This document shows, piece by piece, positions 17,421 through 25,835 of a stretch of 64,000 bases of DNA (its first letter is position 1; each line of letters opens with the position of its first letter). Below the pieces are notes generated by a model. It saw only the letters and a program-made list of their open reading frames with translations, was not told where the DNA came from and made no database searches. The position numbers were made by a program, and so were the translations under genes. The DNA is taken from positions 2,170,001 to 2,234,000 of the forward strand of contig NZ_CP063189.1 in NCBI RefSeq assembly GCF_028609805.1, read 5' to 3'. The DNA is from Corynebacterium massiliense DSM 45435 (GTDB lineage Bacteria; Actinomycetota; Actinomycetes; Mycobacteriales; Mycobacteriaceae).

Positions 17421-18530
17421 GTGAATGACGCAGCAGACCTACTGTCCCGCCTGGCACGGCTCGGAATAGCCGTCGCCGAACTGGCCTACCGCCACGGCCT
17501 TTCCGCCTCCGCGGGTCTTGATGCTGCCACCACCCGGTCCTACACCGCGATAGGCCGCAGTCTGTTCGGCCCGTGCTCCGAACCGAAAGTACGCGCCCAG
17601 GTGTTGGAGCACGCCGCCGAGTTTCCGATTACGCGTTTGCAGGTGATCCACAAAGCCGCCCGCCAACTCCACCGCGACGCCAACATCACCCGCTGGCAAC
17701 TATGGCTAGAACTCGCCCAACGCCACGAACTGACCATCGACCAGCTGCGCGAATACGCCCGCAACCGCGTGCGCGAACTCAACCGCAAAACCGGAACCAC
17801 ACCCGCACGCAGCCTCATCATCGGCCGCGACATCGACGCCACCGGCAGACGAACCGCCCTACTGAAACTACCGGCCGCCGAAATGGCACTACTAGAAAAG
17901 AAGATCCGCCGCATGACCGCCAAACGCGGTACCGTGCCAGAAGACATCGCCATGGGCAACGCCATCTGGACACTACTGAAAGGCACCGCACACACAAGCC
18001 GCGGCGAAGAAAAGACCCCGGAGCCGACGTTTCTGGTCAAAGCCGAAGACCTAGTCGGCAACGGCAACGGCGAACTCGTCGCCACCGACGGCACGATCAT
18101 CGACACCCAGTCCTACCTAAATAGCCAGCTCGGCCGGTTCGGGTGGGCGATGATCTACGACCACAACGCCCAACCAGTCAACCTCCACCGCCTCGAACGC
18201 TTCGCCAACACCAAGCAGCGGATGATGCTGGCTATCGACCAAGGCGAATGTGCTTGGCCCGGCTGCCGCAGAAAAGCCATCTACGCCAAAGCCCACCACA
18301 TCACCGCCTGGAAAAACGGCGGGAAAACCAACCTCAACAACCTCGTGGCACTGTGCGGGCCGCACAACGCCAGGAACGACGACAACCCCAACAGCCCGCC
18401 CAGAAACGGCCGGATAGGAAAAGACCCCGACGGCCACCCATGCTGGCACCCACCGGATGGTGGCCCACCGCAATACAACGATGGGATCCACACCCAAAAA
18501 TCAGGAAGAGTGTGGGCGCAGCAGTCTTAA
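17421..18530 (+). CDS. DUF222/HNH-endonuclease family protein
   Basis: 369 aa from GTG 17421 ((M)NDAADLLSRLARLG); no good start exists further upstream. The N-terminal DUF222-like helical region (about 1-230) is rich in Arg and Gln. The C-terminal HNH domain carries CAWPGC, then AKAHHITAW with the HH pair, NLNNLVALC and CGPHN at about 275-320, so the His/Asn/His metal site and the zinc cysteines look intact. Such proteins are multi-copy in corynebacteria. They are variously called 13E12 repeat-like or HNH proteins, and their job is unknown. Many codons end in A here (gaa, cga, cta), unlike the neighbours, which suggests transfer. Confidence 0.85.
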   Translation: MNDAADLLSRLARLGIAVAELAYRHGLSASAGLDAATTRSYTAIGRSLFGPCSEPKVRAQVLEHAAEFPITRLQVIHKAARQLHRDANITRWQLWLELAQRHELTIDQLREYARNRVRELNRKTGTTPARSLIIGRDIDATGRRTALLKLPAAEMALLEKKIRRMTAKRGTVPEDIAMGNAIWTLLKGTAHTSRGEEKTPEPTFLVKAEDLVGNGNGELVATDGTIIDTQSYLNSQLGRFGWAMIYDHNAQPVNLHRLERFANTKQRMMLAIDQGECAWPGCRRKAIYAKAHHITAWKNGGKTNLNNLVALCGPHNARNDDNPNSPPRNGRIGKDPDGHPCWHPPDGGPPQYNDGIHTQKSGRVWAQQS

Positions 18531-18549
18531 CAGGCAGCGGTATCGGCTT

Positions 18550-19224
18550 CTACGCCGGTACCGCCAGGCGTGTTTGTCCGTCCGCGACTTCCACGACCTG
18601 GTCGGCGGCGTCTGCCTGTTCGCGGTCGTGAGTGACCATAACGGTGGCCACGTCCAGATCGCGGGTCAGGCGCTGCAAAAGCTCGACGATCTCCCGGGAC
18701 AGCTCGCTGTCGAGGGCGGAGGTGGGTTCATCGGCAAGCAGCAAGCGCGGGTCGTTCATCAACGCCCGGGCAATGTTGACGCGCTGCCGCTGACCACCGG
18801 ACAGCTGGTTCATACGGCGGTCACCGAACCCGTCCAGACCTACCAATCCAAGCAATTCATCAGCGCGGTCCTTTCGCATCCGCCGGCCGCGGATGTGATC
18901 CATGAGCAGCAGCTGCTCCCTGACCTTCAGTGAGGCGATGAGGTTCGGCTGTTGGAAGACAATGCCGATGTTTTCCCGCCGCACCCGCGACCGGGTTGCT
19001 TCGTCGCTGCCCAGCTCGATCCCGCCGACCTCGACGGTTCCGGAGCTGGGGACGATAAGCCCCGCTGCCACGGACAGGAGAGTGGATTTACCGGAGCCGG
19101 AGGCGCCGACAATGGCGGTCATCTCACCCGGCTGGGCGGTCAGGCGCGCGTGGTCTAGAGCGGTAACGGTGGTGGTGCCGTCGGGGAAGACGACGGAGAC
19201 ATCGTCAAGCAGTAAAGCGGTCAT
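18550..19224 (-). CDS. ABC transporter ATPase (LolD/MacB type)
   Basis: The ATP-hydrolysing subunit of an exporter; 224 aa. Walker A GASGSGKST is at about 41-49, the signature LSGGQRQRVNIARAL at about 137-151, and Walker B LLLADEPTSALD follows at about 157-168. The start ATG at 19224 lies 2 nt past the stop of the permease gene, so the two are translationally linked. The product class fits efflux of antimicrobial peptides or lipids, usually under control of an adjacent two-component system, which is present here. Confidence 0.9.
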   Translation of the reverse strand: MTALLLDDVSVVFPDGTTTVTALDHARLTAQPGEMTAIVGASGSGKSTLLSVAAGLIVPSSGTVEVGGIELGSDEATRSRVRRENIGIVFQQPNLIASLKVREQLLLMDHIRGRRMRKDRADELLGLVGLDGFGDRRMNQLSGGQRQRVNIARALMNDPRLLLADEPTSALDSELSREIVELLQRLTRDLDVATVMVTHDREQADAADQVVEVADGQTRLAVPA

Positions 19225-19225
19225 G

Positions 19226-20269
19226 TTAAGCGTTTCCTCCCAATGCGAGAAGCGGATCGGTCTGTGCGACGTGGCGGGTGGCCAGCCAGGCGCCGGCCAT
19301 GCCGAGGGCCCAGATGCCCACAGCGGGCGCCACGACGGTGACAACGGACAGGTCGAAAGGCACGGTGCCGGCGGCCAGCGCGCCCAGACCCCAGCCGGCG
19401 AGCGCGCCCCCGAGCGCCCCGACGCCGACCACGATGGCGGCCTGGCCCAGCGCATCGCGGCGCAGGTAGCTTCCCGATGCCCCGAGCGCGCGCAAAATAG
19501 ACAAGTCCCGGGTGCGCTGGATGGTCCACACCGTCAAAAAGGCGACGGTGACCAGCGCGGAGATGGCGTAAAGGAACCCCTGCATGGTCAGCAGCGAGCC
19601 TTGCTCAGACTTGTAGGCCTCCAGCCCATCGAAGGCCTTGGAGGTGGTGGCGGCAACGTCGCCGCGTTGGTCCGCCAGCGCGTCCCAGTCCGCGTCGCCG
19701 TTGGCCAGCATGACGGTGCCCACCGTCCCGTCGGGTGCGTGGGTCGCGGCCTGCCAGGTGGCGGTCGACGCCCAGACGAGTGGGGAGTGCGAGTACTCCA
19801 AGTCTGGGACTACGCCGACGACCTTTTGCTGGGTGCCGCCGAGTTCGACGGTGGAGCCGACATCGGCACCCGCGTCGTCGGCCACCGCCTGAGACACGAC
19901 CAGACCTTGGTCTGGGACCGTCGCGTCGGAGTCGGGGATAGCGGTCTGGGCCGGCAGTCCGAAGACGCCGACACTCGTGGCCGTGTCTCCCTCCAGGCGC
20001 GTCTGACCCACGCCCAGGGGAGTGACGTCGACGTCGTTCCAGGACTGGAGGTCATCGGCAGTCACGGCAGATTCCGTAAACGACGGTTTTTCGGAGGTGA
20101 AGATGTACCGGTCCGGGCTGAGCGCCTCCAGACCGGAGGTGTTTTGCTTGCCCAGACCACCAGTCAGGCCGGACAGCATGACGAGCAACAACGTGATGAG
20201 CCCGACGACGCCGGTCATGAGCGCGAACCGGCCGCGGGCGTAGGCGATATCTCTCAGGCTTAGAAACAT
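19226..20269 (-). CDS. FtsX/MacB-type ABC transporter permease
   Basis: 347 aa. One N-terminal helix (about 18-40) is followed by a large extracytoplasmic domain (about 45-225). A C-terminal group of three helices follows (about 230-345), with the FtsX-like stretch RTRDLSILRALGASGSYLRRDAL at the cytoplasmic loop. It pairs with the downstream ATPase. The gene is divergent from the histidine kinase across about 110 bp with inverted repeats, which makes it the likely target of that system. Confidence 0.88.
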   Translation of the reverse strand: MFLSLRDIAYARGRFALMTGVVGLITLLLVMLSGLTGGLGKQNTSGLEALSPDRYIFTSEKPSFTESAVTADDLQSWNDVDVTPLGVGQTRLEGDTATSVGVFGLPAQTAIPDSDATVPDQGLVVSQAVADDAGADVGSTVELGGTQQKVVGVVPDLEYSHSPLVWASTATWQAATHAPDGTVGTVMLANGDADWDALADQRGDVAATTSKAFDGLEAYKSEQGSLLTMQGFLYAISALVTVAFLTVWTIQRTRDLSILRALGASGSYLRRDALGQAAIVVGVGALGGALAGWGLGALAAGTVPFDLSVVTVVAPAVGIWALGMAGAWLATRHVAQTDPLLALGGNA

Positions 20270-20327
20270 GTCTCTAATCCTGTTCGAGCAGGCCAGGTAA
20301 ATAATCGGGTCGCTGGCTTATTTCCCA

Positions 20328-20345
20328 ATCAACCGACTGGTTGAT
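20328..20345. promoter_or_regulatory. Inverted repeat between exporter and two-component genes
   Basis: ATCAACC-GACT-GGTTGAT is a perfect 7-bp arm repeat with a 4-bp spacer. A second, weaker pair, AAATAA (20299-20304) and TTATTT (20318-20323), lies beside it. The position suits an operator for the NarL-type response regulator. Confidence 0.5.
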
Positions 20346-20380
20346 GCCGCCTCCACCGGTCCGCTTGTAGGTTGAAGCGG

Positions 20381-21574
20381 GTGGATACCTCCGACACTTT
20401 GCCCCGCATCCTCGCCGGCGTGCGCGTGGGCCTCCACGTCATGTTCGCGTTCCTGCTGGTCTTCGGCACGGTGCGTGCGCTTGACGATGCCCCCGTCGCC
20501 CTGACCTTAGTCTTGGCCGCCGTCTTGGGCGCCGTGTACCTCGCCGGGACGGTGGTGGAGCGCCGCCAGGTGCTCGCGGACCGGCCGACCTCGCGGCGGT
20601 GGGCGGCTGTGTGGCTAGGAGCTATCACGGGGTTGTGGATCGGGCTGGCGAGCCTATCGCCCGACTTCGTATGGCTCGAGTTCCCGCTGGTGTTTTTGCA
20701 CTTTTACCTGTCTCCGCGGCAGACGCGGTTTGTCGGCCCTATCTCATTGTGGGGACTGGCGGTGTTGCTCCCCGGGGAGATGACGACCGCCTCGGTGGTC
20801 GGTCCGGCGGTGGGCACGCTGTTCGCGGTCGGGGTCGCGGCGGCGTATTCGGCGCTGCACGGGGAGGCGCGGCGGTACCGGGACATCGCCAAGCGCTTGC
20901 GGGCCACGCAGGAACAGCTCGTCGCCGCGGAGCACCAGGCGGGGCGCCTCGAGGAGCGGGAGCGGCTCGCGCGGGAGATTCATGACACCCTCGCGCAGGG
21001 TTTTAGCTCGCTCGTGTTGGTGTCCCGGGCGGCGAAGAATTCGCTGGACGATAGGGAGCGCGTGTCCGAGCAGCTGGACACGATTCACGACGTCGCGCAG
21101 GAGAATCTGCAGGAGGCGCGGCGCTTTGTGCGCGACCTCAACGACCGCCGCGCCGGACTGGCGGACGAACTGGGCCGCATCGTGGAGGCGTTTCGCCGCC
21201 GCGGCCGCGCGCTGGGGGAGCACACCCAGTTCGAGCTGCGCGTCGCCGACGGTCTGCGCGTTCCCACGGACGTGCACGACGCGGTCGTGCGGGTCGTGCA
21301 AGAGGGCTTGAACAACGTGGTCAAACACGCCGCCGCCCGGCGCACCGTGGTCACGGTCGAGGCGTTCTCAGACGAGGTGGCAGTCGACGTCGTGGACGAC
21401 GGCAGGGGAGTGGGCGATAACCCTGCCGGCTACGGGTTGACGGGGCTGCGCAAGCGCGTCGCTACGCTGGGCGGGAGTCTAGAACTGTCACCCGGCCCGG
21501 GCTCAGGCACGGCCCTGAGCGCCCGGGTGCCGCTGGGAAGGAGGACGCTTGATTCGCGTGATGTTGCTGGATGA
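20381..21574 (+). CDS. NarL-family sensor histidine kinase
   Basis: A membrane sensor of 397 aa from GTG 20381; a TTG three codons earlier is an alternative. About four or five hydrophobic helices (about 8-165) are followed by a short coiled coil. A HisKA_3 domain has the phosphorylated His in REIHDTLAQGF near 195. The HATPase domain has an N box (GLNNVVKHA) and G boxes (VDDGRGVGDNPAGYGLTGL). No extracellular sensing domain is visible, so it probably senses within the membrane, as envelope-stress kinases do. Its 3' end overlaps the regulator gene by 26 nt. Confidence 0.88.
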   Translation: MDTSDTLPRILAGVRVGLHVMFAFLLVFGTVRALDDAPVALTLVLAAVLGAVYLAGTVVERRQVLADRPTSRRWAAVWLGAITGLWIGLASLSPDFVWLEFPLVFLHFYLSPRQTRFVGPISLWGLAVLLPGEMTTASVVGPAVGTLFAVGVAAAYSALHGEARRYRDIAKRLRATQEQLVAAEHQAGRLEERERLAREIHDTLAQGFSSLVLVSRAAKNSLDDRERVSEQLDTIHDVAQENLQEARRFVRDLNDRRAGLADELGRIVEAFRRRGRALGEHTQFELRVADGLRVPTDVHDAVVRVVQEGLNNVVKHAAARRTVVTVEAFSDEVAVDVVDDGRGVGDNPAGYGLTGLRKRVATLGGSLELSPGPGSGTALSARVPLGRRTLDSRDVAG

Positions 21575-22154
21575 CCACCCAGTGGTCCGGGCGGGGCTGC
21601 GCGCCATCGTCGATAGTTTCCCAGACTTAGAGGTCGTGGCCGAAGGCTCCACGGGCGCGGCGGTCGACGATATGCCCGCCGAGGTCGACGTCGTGGTTTG
21701 CGACATCCAGATGCCCCAGGTGGACGGCATCGCGGCCACCCGGCGCGTGGTGGAGCGTGGCGGCCCGCCGGTGCTCATCCTCACCACGTACGACACGGAG
21801 GCCGACATCGTCGCCGCGGTGGAGGCCGGCGCTTTGGGCTACCTGCTCAAAGACGCGCCGGAAGACGACCTCCACGCGGCCATCGTGGCCACGGCGAGCG
21901 GCAAGCGCACCCTCGCGCCCGACGTCGCGGCGCAGCTGGCCGAGCGGGTTGTCCGCCCGCGCGAGGCGCTGTCTGGGCGGGAGATTGAGATCTTGAAGGC
22001 CCTGGCCACCGGCGCGAGCAATAAGCAGCTGGCGCAGGGGCTTTTCATCTCGGAGGCGACCGTGAAAACGCATTTGATTCACATCTATCAGAAGCTGGGC
22101 GTGGACAACCGGACGGCGGCGGTGAACGTGGCGCGGGAAAGGAAGCTGGTGTGA
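21549..22154 (+). CDS. NarL/LuxR-type response regulator
   Basis: 201 aa. The receiver domain has the acidic pair DD at 8-9, the phospho-acceptor Asp in VVCDIQMP (about 52), Thr in LTTYD and Lys in LLKDAP. The LuxR HTH follows (LSGREIEILKALATGASNKQLAQ, then SEATVKTHL). The start is TTG 21549, chosen because AAGGAGG lies 6 nt upstream; the first ATG is four codons later. It overlaps the kinase gene, and its stop overlaps the start of the flavoprotein gene (GTGA), so all three are one operon. Confidence 0.9.
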   Translation: MIRVMLLDDHPVVRAGLRAIVDSFPDLEVVAEGSTGAAVDDMPAEVDVVVCDIQMPQVDGIAATRRVVERGGPPVLILTTYDTEADIVAAVEAGALGYLLKDAPEDDLHAAIVATASGKRTLAPDVAAQLAERVVRPREALSGREIEILKALATGASNKQLAQGLFISEATVKTHLIHIYQKLGVDNRTAAVNVARERKLV

Positions 22155-23122
22155 CAGCTCTCGACTGCGTTGTTGTCGGTGGGGGACAGGCGGGCCTGGC
22201 CACGGGGTATTACCTGAAGAAATTCGGCGTGGACTTTGTCATCCTCGACGACGCCGAGGCCCCCGGCGGCAGCTGGCGCCACGCGTGGGACACGCTGACG
22301 CTGTTTTCGCCTGCGTCGGCGTCCAACCTGCCAGGCTTGCCGATGCCCCGCGTCGACGGCTTCCCACCCGCCAGCCACGTCATCGACTACCTCACGCAGT
22401 ACGAAAGGCACTACGACCTGCCCGTGCGTCACGGGGTGCGCGTGGATCGGGTGGACTATGCGGAGGATACCGGGCTGTATTCGGTCGGCGGCTACACCGC
22501 GCGGGCGGTAGTCGGCGCGACGGGGACGTGGTCGACGCCGTTCATCCCGGCGTACCCGGGGTCGTTTCCCGGCCGGCAGTGGCACACGAAGACGTATCCG
22601 GGCTCGTCGCCGTTCCATGGCGCGAGCGTGTCCGTGGTCGGGGGAGCCAACTCCGGCGCCCAGATCGCCGCGGATTTGCTGCTTGACGATGCCGTGGGCG
22701 ACGTCACCTGGTACACCCGCGGCGCGCCGCGGTGGATGCCCGACGACGTGGATGGCCGGGTCCTCTTCCGGCGCAACCGGGAACGCCTGAACGCCATGCT
22801 GCGCGGGGAGGAGGACCCGGGCTCGGAAAGCGAACTCGGCGACATCGTCGTGGTGCCGGCAGTGAAAAAGGCCCGCGACGCGGGCCTTTTGGAGAGCACG
22901 CCAATGTTTGACTCCCTCGATGAGGTGCAGACCGACCACCTCATCTGGTGCACCGGGTTTCGGCCCACGCTCGGGCCGTTCCGTCACGTGCGCGATACCC
23001 CACGCCTCTACCTCGTGGGGTACGGCACGTGGACCGGTCCGGGTTCGGCGACCATCACGGGAGTCGCGCCCTTTGCCAAGCGCACGGCCCAAGAAATTCG
23101 GGACTACTTGACCACCGTGTAG
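22151..23122 (+). CDS. FAD-dependent monooxygenase-like oxidoreductase (CzcO type)
   Basis: 323 aa. The FAD-binding GGGQAGLATGYYL is at about 10-22, followed by APGGSWRHAWDTL. The NADPH-type GGANSGAQIA is at about 162-171, and the late FAD motif is IWCTGFRPTLG. This is the class B flavin monooxygenase / YpdA-like fold. The substrate is unknown. It is the last gene of the two-component operon (GTGA overlap). A terminator-like hairpin lies inside its coding sequence at 22866-22890. Its end overlaps the convergent secreted-protein gene by 19 nt. Confidence 0.85.
   Translation: MTALDCVVVGGGQAGLATGYYLKKFGVDFVILDDAEAPGGSWRHAWDTLTLFSPASASNLPGLPMPRVDGFPPASHVIDYLTQYERHYDLPVRHGVRVDRVDYAEDTGLYSVGGYTARAVVGATGTWSTPFIPAYPGSFPGRQWHTKTYPGSSPFHGASVSVVGGANSGAQIAADLLLDDAVGDVTWYTRGAPRWMPDDVDGRVLFRRNRERLNAMLRGEEDPGSESELGDIVVVPAVKKARDAGLLESTPMFDSLDEVQTDHLIWCTGFRPTLGPFRHVRDTPRLYLVGYGTWTGPGSATITGVAPFAKRTAQEIRDYLTTV
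22866..22890 (+). terminator. Terminator-like hairpin inside the flavoprotein coding region
   Basis: AAAAGGCCCGCG, one base, then CGCGGGCCTTTT: a perfect 12-bp inverted repeat ending in four T. It encodes part of VKKARDAGLL, so it is in frame, but it has the shape of an intrinsic terminator on either strand. On the - strand it would also lie downstream of the secreted-protein gene and could serve it. Confidence 0.5.
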
Positions 23123-23460
23123 ACCTCGGCGGTGTTGACCTGGCCGTTCGGCTCGATGGCCTTGACGCGCACGATGTGCCGGTCCCCAGTCTGGGCGCCA
23201 TCGCCGGCGGTGATGGTGACATCGCCGGTCTCCGGGTTGATGGTGACGGTCCAGCCCTGCTCGGCCGCCCACTTCTGGAAGGACCAGTCGAACAGCTGGT
23301 ATTCGGTGCCGGCCGGGTTGTCCCCAGTCTGGGAGACGGTCACAGGCTCACCTTTGGTGAGCTCGGTGGTGTCGGGGTAGTCCACGGCGGCGCTTGCGGT
23401 CGCGGCGCCGAAGGCGGTGATGCCTGCGGCGACGAGTACGCCGGCGATACGGTTTTTCAT
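23104..23460 (-). CDS. Secreted protein with a YPDG/Rib-like domain
   Basis: 118 aa. A clear signal peptide, MKNRIAGVLVAAGITAFGAA, ends in ASAA, with likely cleavage near residue 24. One small beta domain of about 90 residues follows, with VDYPDTTELTKGEPVTV and INPETGDVTITAGD; these match the repeats seen singly or in tandem in Gram-positive surface proteins. There is no LPxTG sorting signal or anchor, so it is released or loosely bound. The convergent neighbour overlaps by 19 nt. Confidence 0.75.
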   Translation of the reverse strand: MKNRIAGVLVAAGITAFGAATASAAVDYPDTTELTKGEPVTVSQTGDNPAGTEYQLFDWSFQKWAAEQGWTVTINPETGDVTITAGDGAQTGDRHIVRVKAIEPNGQVNTAEVYTVVK

Positions 23461-23527
23461 GTCAGGTCCTTTCGGATTGGGGTACGGGTGGTACCCCAGA
23501 CACCTTACTGAAAACCGTTTTCATTTA

Positions 23528-24079
23528 CTAGTCCATGTCGAGAATTTTCTCAATGCCCGGCGCGACGATGTCGACCACCTCGTCGATCGTGTACTTCTCC
23601 AGCAGGGCACTGCCCACCAGGAAGTAACCGGAGGCAATACCCAAAAGCGCGGCACCGGCGAACGGGAAGCGATCCTTAGAGAAGTGGGGCAGTGCCTCGA
23701 ACCCTTCGAACTTGGCGAAGATGAACTGCCGCAGCCGGTCCGACGCGTGGGCCGACCCGAGCCCCGCGCGGACGAGCGCCCGCAGGCGCGGGCCGTGCTG
23801 ATCGTCTTGCCACATCTCTAGGTAGGTGCGCACCAGCTCGCGCGCATCGCCCGCCCGAAATAGAGCGCTGCCGACGATGTCGATGCCGGCGGCGACTTCA
23901 TCGAAAAGCCCCTGCTTGCTCCCGAAGTACCGGATGACCAGGGCCGGGTCCACCCCGGCCGTCTTGGCCACGCTGCGAATCGTCGTGGCCTCGTAGCCCA
24001 CTTCCGCGAACCGCTCACACGCAGCATCGAAAATCAGCTGCCGCGTCCGCTGCGCTCGCGTCATCTCCCGATCTGCCAT
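23528..24079 (-). CDS. TetR-family repressor
   Basis: 183 aa from ATG 24079 (MADREMTRAQRTRQ). The N-terminal HTH is at about 8-55 (FAEVGYEATTIRSVAKTAGVDPALVIRYFGSKQGLFDEV). The ligand-binding domain carries PRLRALVRAG and resembles the TetR_C_17-like subgroup. It is divergent from the membrane protein at 24222. Two matching 14-bp palindromes in between are its probable operators, so it likely represses both itself and that gene and releases on binding a small hydrophobic compound. Confidence 0.88.
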   Translation of the reverse strand: MADREMTRAQRTRQLIFDAACERFAEVGYEATTIRSVAKTAGVDPALVIRYFGSKQGLFDEVAAGIDIVGSALFRAGDARELVRTYLEMWQDDQHGPRLRALVRAGLGSAHASDRLRQFIFAKFEGFEALPHFSKDRFPFAGAALLGIASGYFLVGSALLEKYTIDEVVDIVAPGIEKILDMD

Positions 24080-24122
24080 AACCCTCACTCTAACCAGCCT
24101 GCGAGGCGATACAGAATTTTTA

Positions 24123-24136
24123 TCAACACCTGTTGA
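24123..24136. promoter_or_regulatory. TetR operator, copy 1
   Basis: The perfect palindrome TCAACACCTGTTGA lies 44 nt before the TetR start. It shares the pattern TCAACR-NN-YGTTGA with copy 2, whose centre is 39 bp away. Confidence 0.7.
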
Positions 24137-24161
24137 CTCAAGCACGCGCAACGGTCTAATG

Positions 24162-24175
24162 TCAACGTCCGTTGA
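24162..24175. promoter_or_regulatory. TetR operator, copy 2
   Basis: The perfect palindrome TCAACGTCCGTTGA lies 46 nt before the start of the divergent membrane-protein gene. Its position fits repression of that gene's promoter. Confidence 0.7.
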
Positions 24176-24221
24176 AATGACCGCGGCCCCGCGCTGGGCC
24201 CTACACAGTCAGGAGCATCGC

Positions 24222-25265
24222 ATGAGCAGCTGGAAGAAAGCCCTGGCCATCGGCCTGGGTGCGCCCTTTATCGTGGCGCTTTTTGTCATGTCCTTCCTCT
24301 GGCCGTACGCCAAAATGGAACCGCGCGACGTCGACATCGCCGTCGTGGGCGAGGACCAGGCAGTCCACCAGATGGAAGACCAACTCAACGAGAAGAAGCC
24401 GGGACTGTTCGAGTTCCACGAGATGGACTCGCGTGACGATGCCGAGCAGGCCATCAAGTCCCGCGACGCCTACGGCGCCATCGTCTTGGGCGAAAAACCT
24501 GAGGTCATGACCGCCTCGGCCGCCAGCTCCGCCACCCACGGCATCATGACCGGCGTGGCCGACGGCGTGCAGCAGGCGGCCAACCAGAAGGCGCATGCCG
24601 CCGCCGAGGCGAAGGGCGTGCCTGCCGACAAAGTCCCGGACGTCGAGGTCCCCGTCGCCGACGTGGTCCCGCTAAGTGACTCGGACCCGAACGGCATGGC
24701 CATGACCATGGTCGTCGCCCCGCTGGCCATCGGCTCGATGATCGGCGCCGCGATGAACTCGTTCATCCAGCACCGCAAGGCATTCCGCCTGTTGTCCCTG
24801 GCCATCTACTGCCCGCTGGCCGGCCTTCTTGCCACCACCGTCATCGACCCAGTGCTGGGCCTTGTCGATGGCCACTTCTGGGCCACCTGGGGCGTATTCA
24901 CCATGGTGTTCGCCGCCCTGACCACGACTATTTCCGGATTGAAGTCACTTTTGGGCGCGCCCGGTTTCGCGCTCGGCGTGGTGCTGGTCATGCTCATCGG
25001 CACGCCGCTGGCCGCCCCGGCCTTCCCGCCGCAGTTCCTGCCGGGCTGGTCCGGCGCGCTGGGTCAGCACATCCCGAACGGCGCGGGCGCCTGGCTCATC
25101 CGCAGCGTGAACTACTTCCCGGAGGCCTCCACCGCCAGCCACTGGTGGACGCTTGTCGGCTGGCTCATCTTCGGGTTGGTTCTCTACGGGCTCGCCGCAC
25201 TGAAGGACCGCGGCCAAGGCCGCCACGAGTCCACGGCTGGCGCGACGCAGCCGGCGACGGCCTAA
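24222..25265 (+). CDS. ABC-2/YhgE-Pip-like membrane protein, probable exporter component
   Basis: 347 aa; the start ATG at 24222 has AGGAG 7 nt upstream. One N-terminal helix (about 9-30) is followed by an extracytoplasmic domain (about 32-165) with an Ala/Lys-rich part. At least five more helices follow (about 170-190, 205-225, 232-258, 265-290 and 315-335). The layout matches DUF3533/YhgE-type proteins, often under TetR control and linked to export of lipids or drugs. No ATPase is adjacent, so it may work with a distant partner or use the proton gradient. Confidence 0.75.
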   Translation: MSSWKKALAIGLGAPFIVALFVMSFLWPYAKMEPRDVDIAVVGEDQAVHQMEDQLNEKKPGLFEFHEMDSRDDAEQAIKSRDAYGAIVLGEKPEVMTASAASSATHGIMTGVADGVQQAANQKAHAAAEAKGVPADKVPDVEVPVADVVPLSDSDPNGMAMTMVVAPLAIGSMIGAAMNSFIQHRKAFRLLSLAIYCPLAGLLATTVIDPVLGLVDGHFWATWGVFTMVFAALTTTISGLKSLLGAPGFALGVVLVMLIGTPLAAPAFPPQFLPGWSGALGQHIPNGAGAWLIRSVNYFPEASTASHWWTLVGWLIFGLVLYGLAALKDRGQGRHESTAGATQPATA

Positions 25266-25268
25266 AAG

Positions 25269-25787
25269 TTAAAGGTGCTCGGCGGCCATCACCGCGATGA
25301 CGGCCGCGCTCGCCACCGCCGCACCGGCGCCGGCCACCCACAGGCCACGGCGCGCAAACCGGCGGGGGAGCGCCACCAGCAGCACCGCACCGAGCATGCC
25401 GCCCACCGTGTTCGCCAGCAGGTCATCGACGTCCGTGTAGCCGATGGCGAACACGAACTGCGCCGTCTCGATGACAAGACTCACTGCGGCGCTGACCACC
25501 GTCGCTATCCCCACGGCCCGCACCGGCCGCCGGTATCGCGCCGCGATGAGCGCGCCTAGGGGAAGGAACAACGCGACGTTGCCCACGGTGTTGAGCCACG
25601 GCAGGTACCACACGGTGGGGTACTGGAAGGCATCGAAAAGCTGCAGGTCCAGGCTGCGCTGACGGTGCGCCGCCCCGGAGAGAAAACCGGGGATGTCCAG
25701 CCACGGTTTGCCCAAGGTGGCAAGCCCCACCAAGAGCAGAATCGGGAAGGCGCTCCAGCGGGACGGCTTTGCTGCTGCAGATGTCAT
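25269..25787 (-). CDS. VanZ-family membrane protein
   Basis: 172 aa from ATG 25787. Four helices are visible. The family core is present: NTVGNVALFLPLGALIAARYRR, then ETAQFVFAIGYTDVDDLLANTVGGMLG. Some VanZ relatives confer low-level teicoplanin resistance, but most are of unknown function. It converges on the exporter gene with a 3-nt gap. Confidence 0.85.
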   Translation of the reverse strand: MTSAAAKPSRWSAFPILLLVGLATLGKPWLDIPGFLSGAAHRQRSLDLQLFDAFQYPTVWYLPWLNTVGNVALFLPLGALIAARYRRPVRAVGIATVVSAAVSLVIETAQFVFAIGYTDVDDLLANTVGGMLGAVLLVALPRRFARRGLWVAGAGAAVASAAVIAVMAAEHL

Positions 25788-25835
25788 TCCCTGCAACGTA
25801 CGTCCCGCAACTGGACGCGCGGTTAAGCTGACCAC

